A stretch of 64,000 nt of DNA, from NCBI GenBank assembly GCA_022511465.1, contig JAFLRM010000006.1, positions 1 to 64,000 on the forward strand. The letters run 5' to 3'. Within the stretch, counting starts at the first letter, position 1, and each line of letters starts with the position of its first letter. Below are positions 44,427 through 52,388 of this stretch, piece by piece. Under the pieces are notes generated by a model. It did no database searches. It was not told where the DNA came from and saw nothing but the letters and a program-made list of their open reading frames with translations. This stretch comes from Acetatifactor sp. (GTDB lineage Bacteria > Bacillota > Clostridia > Lachnospirales > Lachnospiraceae). Made by a program: the position numbers and the translations under genes.

Positions 44427-45787
44427 CTCTCGTCCTCCAGAATATCCTTAATGTCATTCAGTCTGGAATGGGTCAGCACGACCACCACATAGTCGCCGAC
44501 CCTGAGTTCATCCTGACCACTGGGAATGATGACCTGATTGCCTCTTGTGATGGAGCAGATCAGCAGATTTTTCTTCAGACGCATATTTACAAGCGGCGTA
44601 TTGGTGACGGCGGAGGCTTCCTTGATATAGAATTCCAGCGCTTCCGCGCGCCCCTCCTCCAGTTTGTAAAGGTTTTCCACATTACTGTCCAGGGACTCGT
44701 TCATGGAACGAGCATACTTGATGATCACATCCGCGGTGAGAAGTCTTGGATAAGTGACACTGTCCAGTTTGGTGTCACTTAATACGCTGTTGAAACTGAC
44801 GCGGTTGATCTTGGTCACAACTTTTGCGTGGGAGTTTTTCCTCGCCACCAGAGAAAGGAGGATGTTCTCTTCATCCAATCCCGTGAGCGCAGCGAAGCCA
44901 TCCACAGAGTCTAAGCCCTCCTGAAGTAAAAGTTTTTCATCCGTGCCGTCTCCGCAGATGATGGTCGCCTTAGGAAGCAGCTCAGTCAACATTTCACAGC
45001 GCTCTTCGTTCAGATCGATGATCTTAGTGTCAATCCCTACAGCCAAAAGACGTCTTGCCAGATAATAGGCCATAGTGCCTCCGCCCACCAGCATAGCGGT
45101 ATGTATCTTGCCGGTACCGATGCCGATCTTCTGGAAGAAGCGGTTGGCTTCGGGAGGAGTGGAGACAAACGCCACAACGTCGTCCTCCTGAAATACAAAG
45201 TCGCCTTTGGGTATCAAAACCTCATCTCCGCGGGTGACCATACACACCAGCACATCACACTTTAGGGTAGAGCGAACGTGGATCAGCTTGTAGTTATTGA
45301 GAAGGCAGTCCTTTGTGACACGAAAGTGCAAGAGCTCAATGCGGCCTTTGGAAAAGGTGTCCACTTTGACCGCAGAGGGAAACTGGAAAACACGTGCGAT
45401 CTCCGAGGCTGCGGTCAGCTCAGGGTTGATGATCATAGCCAGCCCCAACTCTTCCCGGAGGAAAGAGATTTCCGTGCTGTAGATCGGATTGCGAACGCGA
45501 GCTATTGTCTTGCAGTTGCCGGCTTTCTTGGCAATGACACAGCATAGCAGATTCTGCTCGTCGGAGTTGGTGACTGCGATCAATAGATCGGTGTGCTTGA
45601 TGCCAGCGTCCTGAAGGGTCTGGTAGCTGACACCGTTTCCCACGATACCCATGGCATCCAGTTCATCGGTGATGGACTTGACCTGCTCCTCCTTCTCATC
45701 AATGACTACAATATTATGATTTTCTCCATTTAGCTGCTCGACCAGAGTGGAGCCCACTTTGCCACAGCCTACAATAATAATGTTCAT
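44423..45787 (-). CDS. trkA: Trk system potassium uptake protein TrkA
   Basis: A 454-residue cytoplasmic regulator with two RCK modules. The first has the NAD-binding motif IIVGCGKVGSTLVEQL (residues 4-19) and a TrkA-C domain at ~140-220. The second starts at about residue 230 (MLVGGGTMAYYLARRL) and ends in another TrkA-C domain. It gates TrkH in response to NAD(H) or ATP. It follows a glycosyltransferase-like gene by 9 bp and overlaps trkH by 4 bp, so all three share one transcript. Confidence 0.95.
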   Translation of the reverse strand: MNIIIVGCGKVGSTLVEQLNGENHNIVVIDEKEEQVKSITDELDAMGIVGNGVSYQTLQDAGIKHTDLLIAVTNSDEQNLLCCVIAKKAGNCKTIARVRNPIYSTEISFLREELGLAMIINPELTAASEIARVFQFPSAVKVDTFSKGRIELLHFRVTKDCLLNNYKLIHVRSTLKCDVLVCMVTRGDEVLIPKGDFVFQEDDVVAFVSTPPEANRFFQKIGIGTGKIHTAMLVGGGTMAYYLARRLLAVGIDTKIIDLNEERCEMLTELLPKATIICGDGTDEKLLLQEGLDSVDGFAALTGLDEENILLSLVARKNSHAKVVTKINRVSFNSVLSDTKLDSVTYPRLLTADVIIKYARSMNESLDSNVENLYKLEEGRAEALEFYIKEASAVTNTPLVNMRLKKNLLICSITRGNQVIIPSGQDELRVGDYVVVVLTHSRLNDIKDILEDER

Positions 45788-45796
45788 AACAACCTC

Positions 45797-46792
45797 TCAA
45801 TCTTCGCGGTTTGCACTGTCTATGATCTCCTCTAAAAAATGTACAGGCGAAAAACGGTTATCATAGTGATAGTCAACAGGATCGCGCCTGCGCACCCAAT
45901 CGTAATCAATGTCCGAAGGTTTTTCGAACACCTTCATATACTCTGGATCGTAAAAAGGCAGATTAACAACGTTTTTATTGGTAGTCAGCAATTTTTTATT
46001 GTAGCAGAGGGCTTCATAATATCGCAAGGTTGCGCCGGACTGTCCGTCGCGCTGCACCTCAAGCAGGCAGTTGGCTTGAGCGGCATCCTGCACAATTTCT
46101 GAGTATAGCAAACGTTTGCTCACTTGTTTTACCGTACCCAACTCAACTGTTGCATCATCCATATCCCCTACATAAATAAAATTACAACAAACCTGTCTGG
46201 CCTCCAAATAATCGGCAATCTCTATGATCGTTTTTAGCCTGTTAAGGCCGAAAAAACTGAAATAAATATCGGAGACTACGCCTCCCGGTTCGGCATCATA
46301 GTAAGAATACACGCTCATGGTATGTTTGTAATCTTTATTTTGTGCGTCCTGCGGATCGAAAGTAAAACATTGAAATTGAGGTATTTGTTCTACTAAATAT
46401 TTTGCATATTTCGCCCAATATAGATTCAACTGATCCATAAAGAGCATCACGGGAATGCAATTTTTGTGACGCTGTAAAAACTTTTTAAAATAGGGAACAC
46501 TGAGACCAATTGACGCAGCGTTAGTAAAGATCAGATAGGTCTTTTTATCATCCGTATCTATTTTTTCCAGTGGGCGGAAAACACTTTCCACAACATAGAG
46601 CAGATATTGACAGAATTTATACTTGTAACAGCGCATGGCCAAACCGCGGAACAGCCCATTGACATATTCGGAAAACGGCAATATCTCTTTTAATATTTTT
46701 ACATCTTCACGATTGAGGCAATCCTTAAACATTGTTCGCAACGTTAAGTCGCTATATCCGGCAAAGACAAAACCTATGTCATTACTCTGCAT
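45797..46792 (-). CDS. Glycosyltransferase-like protein upstream of trkA
   Basis: A 331-residue soluble protein with AANCLLEVQRDGQSGATLRY and YEALCYNKKLLTTNKNV, the same donor-site-like stretch as in the protein at 39652-40578. The N-terminal half has VFAGYSDLTLRTMFKDCLNR and a central YLIFTNAASIGLSVPYF strand. It is probably a GT-B type sugar transferase or a relative, with no membrane helix. ATG after CTGGAGGAATTACC. It is the first gene of an operon with trkA and trkH, an odd pairing. Confidence 0.65.
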   Translation of the reverse strand: MQSNDIGFVFAGYSDLTLRTMFKDCLNREDVKILKEILPFSEYVNGLFRGLAMRCYKYKFCQYLLYVVESVFRPLEKIDTDDKKTYLIFTNAASIGLSVPYFKKFLQRHKNCIPVMLFMDQLNLYWAKYAKYLVEQIPQFQCFTFDPQDAQNKDYKHTMSVYSYYDAEPGGVVSDIYFSFFGLNRLKTIIEIADYLEARQVCCNFIYVGDMDDATVELGTVKQVSKRLLYSEIVQDAAQANCLLEVQRDGQSGATLRYYEALCYNKKLLTTNKNVVNLPFYDPEYMKVFEKPSDIDYDWVRRRDPVDYHYDNRFSPVHFLEEIIDSANRED

Positions 46793-46825
46793 GGTAATTC
46801 CTCCAGAACGCGCTTTGATTTTTAT

Positions 46826-46854
46826 AGTCTACCATAAAATGCAAAAATTTACAA
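46826..46854 (-). promoter_or_regulatory. Promoter of the glycosyltransferase-trkA-trkH operon
   Basis: On the minus strand TTGTAA (46854-46849), 17-bp spacer, TAGACT (46831-46826) with TG at the extended position. Confidence 0.6.
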
Positions 46855-46908
46855 TACGACAGAAGGAGTCAGGGAGGGCAAGATAAAGGGTCTTTTTTGT
46901 GATTTTAG

Positions 46909-46936
46909 GTATATTCAGGACAAGTGGTCATATATA
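46909..46936 (+). promoter_or_regulatory. Possible sigma-E promoter of the spoIIIA operon
   Basis: GTATATT (46909-46915), 13-bp spacer, CATATATA (46929-46936). This fits the mother-cell sigma-E pattern (KMATATT, 13-14 bp, CATACANT), and spoIIIAA is a known sigma-E target in Bacillus. Confidence 0.55.
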
Positions 46937-46967
46937 TAGAACAACAGAAAATTGGCGAGGTGTGAGA

Positions 46968-47963
46968 ATGCAGGAAGAGTTGCTGCAACTGTTTCCCATA
47001 GAGAGACGAGCCTTTTGGACACCGGTGGCCGCAGAGTGGGCCCGTGTGGAGGAGATCCGTCTACGCGTGGGCAGACCGGTGTTAGTCCGGTGGAAGGGAA
47101 GAGAGTGGTGCCTGGATGAAAAAGGCAGACTGATCCCTCCAGGAGAAAACGGTTACTGTGCGGATGAGGACGAGCTGGAAGGACTGCTTCAACACATCTG
47201 TCACTATTCCCTTTACGCCTTTGAGGACGAGCTGCGTCAAGGCTTTATCACGGTTCCAGGAGGGCATCGCGTGGGAGTTGCGGGACAGGTTGTGTTAAAC
47301 GCTGATGGCACTATCCGTACCATGAAGCATATCCGCTACATGAATATCCGCGTTTCCCACGAGATCAGAGGGGCGGCAGACGAGATCCTGCCTTATCTGT
47401 ATGATAGGGGAAGCCTAAAAAACACCTTGATCCTCTCGCCGCCGGGCTGTGGTAAGACAACTTTGCTGCGGGATCTGGTGCGGCAGATTTCCGATGGAAA
47501 TGTCTATGCCGAAGGCATGTGCGTGGGTCTGGTGGACGAGCGGTCTGAGATCGCAGGTTCTTATCTGGGACAGCCCCAGAACGATGTGGGCATGCGAACC
47601 GACGTGTTGGATGCTTGTCCGAAAGCCTTGGGAATGACAGTGCTTCTGCGCTCCATGTCCCCCCGTGTGATCGCAGTGGATGAGTTGGGAAGCAGAGAGG
47701 ATATGGAGGCGCTTCACATGGCTTCCTCCTGCGGCTGTAGACTTCTCGCCACCGCTCATGGGGAAGGGATCAGCGATGTTGCGAGAAAACTGGGAGAGAA
47801 CCGTTTTGTCAGGGAACAGCTTTTTGATCTGTGCATCATACTGGGAAGAAGAGAGGGAAAGTCGGTGCCGCTAAAAATCTGTGGTAGGGAGGAAATCTAT
47901 GTTTCGCTTGCTGGGAACGATCATGATACTGGGGGGAGCCCTCGGTCTGGGAATCTGGTATAG
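46968..47963 (+). CDS. spoIIIAA: Stage III sporulation protein AA (ATPase)
   Basis: A 331-residue cytoplasmic ATPase of the secretion-ATPase type. Walker A is PPGCGKTTLLRDLV (about residue 157 on), preceded by GAADEILPYL; MTVLLRSMSPRVIAVDELGS is the Walker B region. It powers or gates the channel between mother cell and forespore. The start is the ATG at 46968; the frame extends upstream but without a ribosome site. First of eight spoIIIA genes; it overlaps the next by 65 bp. Confidence 0.95.
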   Translation: MQEELLQLFPIERRAFWTPVAAEWARVEEIRLRVGRPVLVRWKGREWCLDEKGRLIPPGENGYCADEDELEGLLQHICHYSLYAFEDELRQGFITVPGGHRVGVAGQVVLNADGTIRTMKHIRYMNIRVSHEIRGAADEILPYLYDRGSLKNTLILSPPGCGKTTLLRDLVRQISDGNVYAEGMCVGLVDERSEIAGSYLGQPQNDVGMRTDVLDACPKALGMTVLLRSMSPRVIAVDELGSREDMEALHMASSCGCRLLATAHGEGISDVARKLGENRFVREQLFDLCIILGRREGKSVPLKICGREEIYVSLAGNDHDTGGSPRSGNLV

Positions 47964-48417
47964 ACAACAATTTCGCGGGCGCCTGATTGCACTCAGGCAT
48001 CTTCAGGAGATTATGGAAATGCTTATCAGCGAGGTGCGTTACAGCAAGGCCACTTTGCCGGAGTGCTGCAGGCATGTGGCGGAGCGGGTGGAAGAACCCT
48101 TTAGGGGCTGTCTGAAAAATGTTTATGAAGAGATGCGCGACAACACCGGGAGAGGGTTTGGAGAAATCTTTGCGGAACAGATGAGGACGGGTCTTTCTGC
48201 GCTGCCAATCCGGCCGGCTGATGGAGAAGTTTTTTTACGGTTTGCCCTCCAGAACAGCTTTGCGGAGGGGGACATGCAGATCAAATGGATGGAACAGAGC
48301 AGGGAGCAGCTGACACATACGGTGGAAACGTTGGAGGCGGAGCTTGCAGGAAAAAGCCGGATCGCACTGAGTCTTGGCGCCATGAGTGGACTGCTGTTAG
48401 TTATTCTGTTGCTGTAG
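47899..48417 (+). CDS. spoIIIAB: Stage III sporulation protein AB
   Basis: A 172-residue protein with an N-terminal membrane helix (LLGTIMILGGALGLGIWYR), a helical soluble region (EIMEMLISEVRYSKATLPEC) and a C-terminal membrane helix (SLGAMSGLLLVILLL). This is the SpoIIIAB layout, distantly like type II secretion GspF. The ATG at 47899 lies after AGGGAGG and inside the end of spoIIIAA, so translation is coupled. Confidence 0.93.
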   Translation: MFRLLGTIMILGGALGLGIWYRQQFRGRLIALRHLQEIMEMLISEVRYSKATLPECCRHVAERVEEPFRGCLKNVYEEMRDNTGRGFGEIFAEQMRTGLSALPIRPADGEVFLRFALQNSFAEGDMQIKWMEQSREQLTHTVETLEAELAGKSRIALSLGAMSGLLLVILLL

Positions 48418-48429
48418 GAGAAGAGAGCT

Positions 48430-48624
48430 ATGGAAGTGAGTCTGATTTTTAGAATAGCGGCGGTGGGGATCCTGGTCACCGTGTTGAGTCAGGTGTTAAA
48501 ACACAGCGGAAGGGAGGACCATTCCTTTCTGGTGAGTCTGGCGGGGCTGATCTTGGTGTTGACGTGGATCGTTCCTTACATATATGACTTGTTTCAGACG
48601 ATACAGGCTTTGTTCACATTTTGA
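48430..48624 (+). CDS. spoIIIAC: Stage III sporulation protein AC
   Basis: A 64-residue membrane protein with two helices and the family stretch LIFRIAAVGILVTVLSQVLK, then HSGREDHSFLVSLAGLILVL. It is part of the inner-membrane complex of the SpoIIIA channel. It lies 12 bp after spoIIIAB. RBS AGGAGAAGAG. Confidence 0.95.
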   Translation: MEVSLIFRIAAVGILVTVLSQVLKHSGREDHSFLVSLAGLILVLTWIVPYIYDLFQTIQALFTF

Positions 48625-48641
48625 GAGGCAGGGGGATCATA

Positions 48642-49028
48642 ATGGCCGAGATCGTGAAGGTAGGAATCCTTGGGGTGATGGGCATGCTCATAGCGGTACA
48701 GTTTAAGGCACAAAAGCCGGAGTACGGTATGTATATCAGTTTTGCCATCAGCATCCTGATCTTTGGCTTCTGCCTGAGACAGGTGGAAGCGGTGATGGGA
48801 CAGATGACGCGCATACGGCAGTATCTGGGGGGTGCAGAAAGCTATCTGTCCACGCTCCTTAAGGTGATCGGGATAACTTATGTCTGTGAGTTCAGCGCCG
48901 CTGTCTGCAAGGACGGAGGTTTTGGTGCAGTGGCAAATCAAATTGAAATTCTGGGAAAGCTTTCCGTCATGATCGCGGGACTCCCGATCCTTTTTGCCGT
49001 GATCGAGCAGATTCAGGGATTGATGTAA
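48642..49028 (+). CDS. spoIIIAD: Stage III sporulation protein AD
   Basis: A 128-residue membrane protein with about four helices. It contains VGILGVMGMLIAVQFKAQKP, GMYISFAISILIFGFCL and VIGITYVCEFSAAVCKDGGF, the last being the family hallmark. I start it at ATG 48642, after AGGGGG; the frame start at 48621 overlaps spoIIIAC. The next gene starts right after its stop. Confidence 0.95.
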   Translation: MAEIVKVGILGVMGMLIAVQFKAQKPEYGMYISFAISILIFGFCLRQVEAVMGQMTRIRQYLGGAESYLSTLLKVIGITYVCEFSAAVCKDGGFGAVANQIEILGKLSVMIAGLPILFAVIEQIQGLM

Positions 49029-50174
49029 GTGAATATTGAGCTTTGGATGGGAGCAAAGGGTGATATGGCAGTGGGAAAGCTTTGGGTGATAAGTACGGCC
49101 GGTTTTGACGGCGTGGGCGATCTTAGCAGTATATGGCAGGAATATGATCTGGACAGGTTCAAGGAGGGGATGAGTACTTTATTTCCCAACTCGGGTGTCT
49201 CTCTGGAGGAGCTTTTCGCAGAAGTGATGACAGGGGATGTGCTGGGGGCATTCACACATTTTCTGGGGGGAAATATACAAGGGATGGCGGAGTCGGTGGC
49301 GGGCCTTAAGAATGTTATGATCTGGCTGATCGTGCTGGGAATAGTGTCAGCGCTTTTAACACATTTCGTGGAGGTGTTTGATAAGCACCAGGTGGCGGAC
49401 CTAAGCTTTTATTTTCTGTATCTGCTGCTCGCCGCGGTGCTGTTAAAATGCTTTTCCCAGGCGGCCTTAGCGGCAGTAGAGACGTTGGAAAATATCGTGT
49501 TGTTCATCCAACTTTTGGTACCCACTTATCTGATGGCGGTAGGAGTCGCCACCGGGACCACCACTGTCAGTGCCTCTTACCAGCTCATGGTTCTTTTGAT
49601 CTACGGAGTGGAAACCATTTTGATAGGGATGGTCATTCCATTGATCTACAGTTACTTGATGCTCTCTGTTGTGAATGGGATCTGGATTGAAGAAAAACTG
49701 ACACTTCTGATAGAACTTTTGGAAAAAGGGATCGGCTGGATCCTGAAGGCAGCTCTGGGAATAGTGACCGGCATCAGTGTTTTTCAGGCAGTGATCAGTC
49801 CGGTGATCGACTCTTTGAAAGCCAATGCACTGCAGAAAGCGATTTCGGCAATACCTGGGATAGGAAATGCGGCGGACGGAGTGGTGGAGCTGGTGGTTGG
49901 TTCCGCAGTGGTGATCAAGAACAGTATCGGCATTGTGCTGTTGATACTGCTCTTGATATTGTGTGCAGCACCGCTCCTTAAGATTTTTCTCTTGGCCCTT
50001 ATGTTGAAGGGAGCCGCAGCGTTCATGGGGATCGTCAGTGATAAGAGGATTACCGCCTGCGCGAACCACACAGGGGATGCGGGGATGCTCTTGTTTCGCG
50101 TGACAGGGACGGCGATGCTTCTTTTTTTGATCTGTCTGTCCATTATTGCTGCTACGACCAACCGAGGATTTTAG
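49029..50174 (+). CDS. spoIIIAE: Stage III sporulation protein AE
   Basis: A 381-residue membrane protein with about eight helices. Typical stretches are FSQAALAAVETLENIVLFIQ, LLVPTYLMAVGVATG and LLEKGIGWILKAALGIVTGI. It forms the putative inner-membrane core of the SpoIIIA channel. The start is a GTG directly after the spoIIIAD stop. The protein begins without a cleavable signal. Confidence 0.94.
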   Translation: MNIELWMGAKGDMAVGKLWVISTAGFDGVGDLSSIWQEYDLDRFKEGMSTLFPNSGVSLEELFAEVMTGDVLGAFTHFLGGNIQGMAESVAGLKNVMIWLIVLGIVSALLTHFVEVFDKHQVADLSFYFLYLLLAAVLLKCFSQAALAAVETLENIVLFIQLLVPTYLMAVGVATGTTTVSASYQLMVLLIYGVETILIGMVIPLIYSYLMLSVVNGIWIEEKLTLLIELLEKGIGWILKAALGIVTGISVFQAVISPVIDSLKANALQKAISAIPGIGNAADGVVELVVGSAVVIKNSIGIVLLILLLILCAAPLLKIFLLALMLKGAAAFMGIVSDKRITACANHTGDAGMLLFRVTGTAMLLFLICLSIIAATTNRGF

Positions 50175-50182
50175 GGGGACTT

Positions 50183-50614
50183 ATGCGGGGAACATTTTTT
50201 CAGACAATATGTCAGGTGGGGATCTTTATGATCTGTGCGCAGGCAGTCATTCATTTCCGGCCTGATCAATCCTATGAGAAATATTTAAAACTCCTTGTAA
50301 GCGTTATGATCTTGGTGCAGATTTTTCAGCCGGTGGGACGATTTTTCCTCACAGGTAATGGGCAGGAGCTGTCGGATCGGATCGCATGGTTTCAGGAACA
50401 GATGGAACGGGAAATGGAGCAGGCTGCCAGAAACAGCGGAAGAACCGGAGACTTGTTGGAGCAAATGACACTTAAAGAGGTTCAAGAGCGGTTGACAGAA
50501 CAGCCCACTGAAGGACAGATAGGTAAGAACACGGAAAGGAAAGAGGATACAGGAGAAAATATGGAGGGCAGTATCCCACCTGTGGAGAAAGTGGGGCCGG
50601 TGAAAATTGAATGA
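50183..50614 (+). CDS. spoIIIAF: Stage III sporulation protein AF
   Basis: A 143-residue protein with two N-terminal membrane helices (ICQVGIFMICAQAVIHF and LLVSVMILVQIFQPVG) and a soluble, Glu-rich helical tail. This matches SpoIIIAF, which forms a ring in the channel complex. The tail is shorter than in Bacillus, a common trait in clostridia. 8 bp after spoIIIAE; RBS AGGGGG. Confidence 0.9.
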   Translation: MRGTFFQTICQVGIFMICAQAVIHFRPDQSYEKYLKLLVSVMILVQIFQPVGRFFLTGNGQELSDRIAWFQEQMEREMEQAARNSGRTGDLLEQMTLKEVQERLTEQPTEGQIGKNTERKEDTGENMEGSIPPVEKVGPVKIE

Positions 50615-50626
50615 GGATGGTAGTCT

Positions 50627-51238
50627 ATGGAGAAGATTAGGAAGTGGCTGGAGCAAAAGGGATATGAAAAATGGTTTAAAAGGGATAATTTGATTATTCT
50701 GGTGTTGGCGGGGGTGCTCTTGTTCATTATAGCACTGCCTTCGGAGGATGGAAGTGACAGAGAGGACACTGCGCCGATGGAGACCAAGATTGCAGGTGAT
50801 GATGGACAGGATACAGGAGCATTAGGAGGAGACTTTTCCCAAGCGGAGTACGCCGCCTATCTGGAGAACCGCCTCGCGCGCATTTTGTCAGGAATGGACG
50901 GTGTGGGGAAGGTGGAGGTCATGATCACGCTTTCATCCTCCGAGGAATTGGTGGTGGAAAAAGATAACATAAGCAGCCGTTCCCAGACCAATGAGACGGA
51001 CTCGGAGGGCGGGAGCCGGTTGATCGATCAGGCAGATCATCAAGAGGATACAGTATTTTACACGGTGGGAAACGAGAGTGAACCTTACGTGATAAAGACG
51101 CTTCTTCCCAGTGTAGAGGGCGTTGTGGTAGTAGCGGAAGGCGCAGGAGGCGGCGTGATGAATAAGAATATCACGGAGGTAGTTCAGGCATTATTCGATG
51201 TGGAGGCGCATAAAGTGAAAGTGGTAAAGATGAGATGA
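50627..51238 (+). CDS. spoIIIAG: Stage III sporulation protein AG
   Basis: A 203-residue protein with a single membrane helix (about 22-38, LIILVLAGVLLFIIALP) and an outer domain. That domain has YLENRLARILSGMDGVGKVE, VMITLSSSEELVVEKD, and the closing ITEVVQALFDVEAHKVKVVK of the ring-building fold also used by secretion-system rings. It builds the large channel ring in the space between the two membranes. 12 bp after spoIIIAF. Confidence 0.95.
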   Translation: MEKIRKWLEQKGYEKWFKRDNLIILVLAGVLLFIIALPSEDGSDREDTAPMETKIAGDDGQDTGALGGDFSQAEYAAYLENRLARILSGMDGVGKVEVMITLSSSEELVVEKDNISSRSQTNETDSEGGSRLIDQADHQEDTVFYTVGNESEPYVIKTLLPSVEGVVVVAEGAGGGVMNKNITEVVQALFDVEAHKVKVVKMR

Positions 51239-51302
51239 GTCGGACATATTTTTTCATACAGGCTCATACAATGAAGTAGTAAAATGGAAAAGGGAGAGTA
51301 CC

Positions 51303-52034
51303 GTGAAAAATCTAGTGAAAAAGAATCAGCTTATGATTACCGCACTTGCAATTATGATCGCGATTGCAGGGTATTTGCAGTTTGCGGGGACCAATCTGGA
51401 CGAGGAATATCTTACGGTTACGGATGATTTGGATGTAAACGCGGTGGATTCCGGCGGAGTCATCACAGAAAACTACATAGCTTCGGGATTGGAGGATGTT
51501 GCCGGCTTGCTGGATCTCTCGGAGGAAGATCTTCTGAGTGAAGGGCTGACGGAGATCGAGAGTCTGGACTCCGATGTGGACATTATTATGGAGAATTATC
51601 TGGAGGAGGACATGGTGGTGGCGGAGGCTACTCCGGATGAGGGAGAGATTCCCGGGGAAGCTGTATTTGCTTCTACTACCGGTGTGGAGATACTGGCGGA
51701 TGCGAAGCTCTTGAAGGAACAGACGAGGGCTAGAAACAAGGCGACTTTGATGGAGATCATTGAAAGTGCCGGTCTGACTGATGAGCAGAAGCAGGGGGCT
51801 GTGGACAGCATGGTGGCCATGACGGAGATCGCAGAAAAAGAAGCAGCAGCAGAGATCCTTTTGGAGGCCAAGGGGTTCACTGACGTAGTAGTCAGCATCA
51901 ATGGAGATGCGGTGGATGTGGTGGTAAACGCTGCAGAACTGACCGAAGCTCAGCGCGCTCAGATCGAGGACATTGTCACCAGAAAAACGAACATCGCCCC
52001 GGAGAATATTGTGATCAGCACGATAGTGCAGTAA
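51303..52034 (+). CDS. spoIIIAH: Stage III sporulation protein AH
   Basis: A 243-residue protein: KNQLMITALAIMIAIAGYLQF is the N-terminal membrane helix, an acidic linker follows, and the C-terminal ring domain has AAAEILLEAKGFTDVVVSIN and VDVVVNAAELTEAQRAQIED. It binds forespore SpoIIQ in organisms that have it. The start is a GTG after AGGGAGAG, 64 bp beyond spoIIIAG. It ends the operon. Confidence 0.94.
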   Translation: MKNLVKKNQLMITALAIMIAIAGYLQFAGTNLDEEYLTVTDDLDVNAVDSGGVITENYIASGLEDVAGLLDLSEEDLLSEGLTEIESLDSDVDIIMENYLEEDMVVAEATPDEGEIPGEAVFASTTGVEILADAKLLKEQTRARNKATLMEIIESAGLTDEQKQGAVDSMVAMTEIAEKEAAAEILLEAKGFTDVVVSINGDAVDVVVNAAELTEAQRAQIEDIVTRKTNIAPENIVISTIVQ

Positions 52035-52130
52035 GGTGTAAGAGACGCGAAAGAGACACCCGATTGAGAACGATTGCCATGATCAGGCTGGTCACCGGCA
52101 AATTAGTAGATCATAAGCGGCAACCTGAGC

Positions 52131-52280
52131 CCCAGCCTGTCAATATTCCTCAGACAGACCGTAGAAACACGTCGGTACTTGGCGAGGTTAAAAGCAGCGT
52201 TGCTGCTTTTCGAGCCTAGTATCCGTTACGTGTTTCTTCGAGCAGGAGCGTGTCTGTATGGGGAATATTGACAGGCTTGG
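52131..52280. repeat. Nested 150-bp inverted repeat
   Basis: Outer arms AGCCTGTCAATATTCC (52134-52149) and its perfect complement (52262-52277). Middle arms AGAAACACG (52163-52171) and CGTGTTTCT (52229-52237). Inner hairpin AAAAGCAGC (52190-52198), 3-base loop, GCTGCTTTT (52202-52210). A further ACAGAC/GTCTGT pair lies between the outer and middle arms. The whole could fold into one long stem. I see no target-site duplication at its edges. Confidence 0.75.
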
Positions 52281-52302
52281 GCGTCACTTGCATAGGAAAA
52301 TG

Positions 52303-52331
52303 TGTACAATAGGGAAATTTTGGGATATAAT
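52303..52331 (+). promoter_or_regulatory. Promoter for deoB
   Basis: TGTACA (52303-52308), 17-bp spacer, TATAAT (52326-52331), about 58 bp before the start codon. Confidence 0.6.
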
Positions 52332-52388
52332 ATACGCAAAGGGCAGAGTCATGCCCATATGAATTTTTTTCTACATTGGAGAACACAT

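Larger units (their letters stand above)
52035..52388. other. Gene-free 354-bp gap between spoIIIAH and deoB
   Basis: No convincing coding region on either strand. It holds a nested inverted repeat (52131-52280) and a promoter (52303-52331). No T-tract terminator was recognised. Confidence 0.7.

Noticed and set aside
52131..52280. Integron attC site
   Set aside because: The element is hairpin-rich and of similar size, but it lacks the paired RYYYAAC/GTTRRRY core sites and there is no integrase.
52131..52280. Classical transposon end pair
   Set aside because: There is no transposase frame inside and no direct target duplication at the edges.
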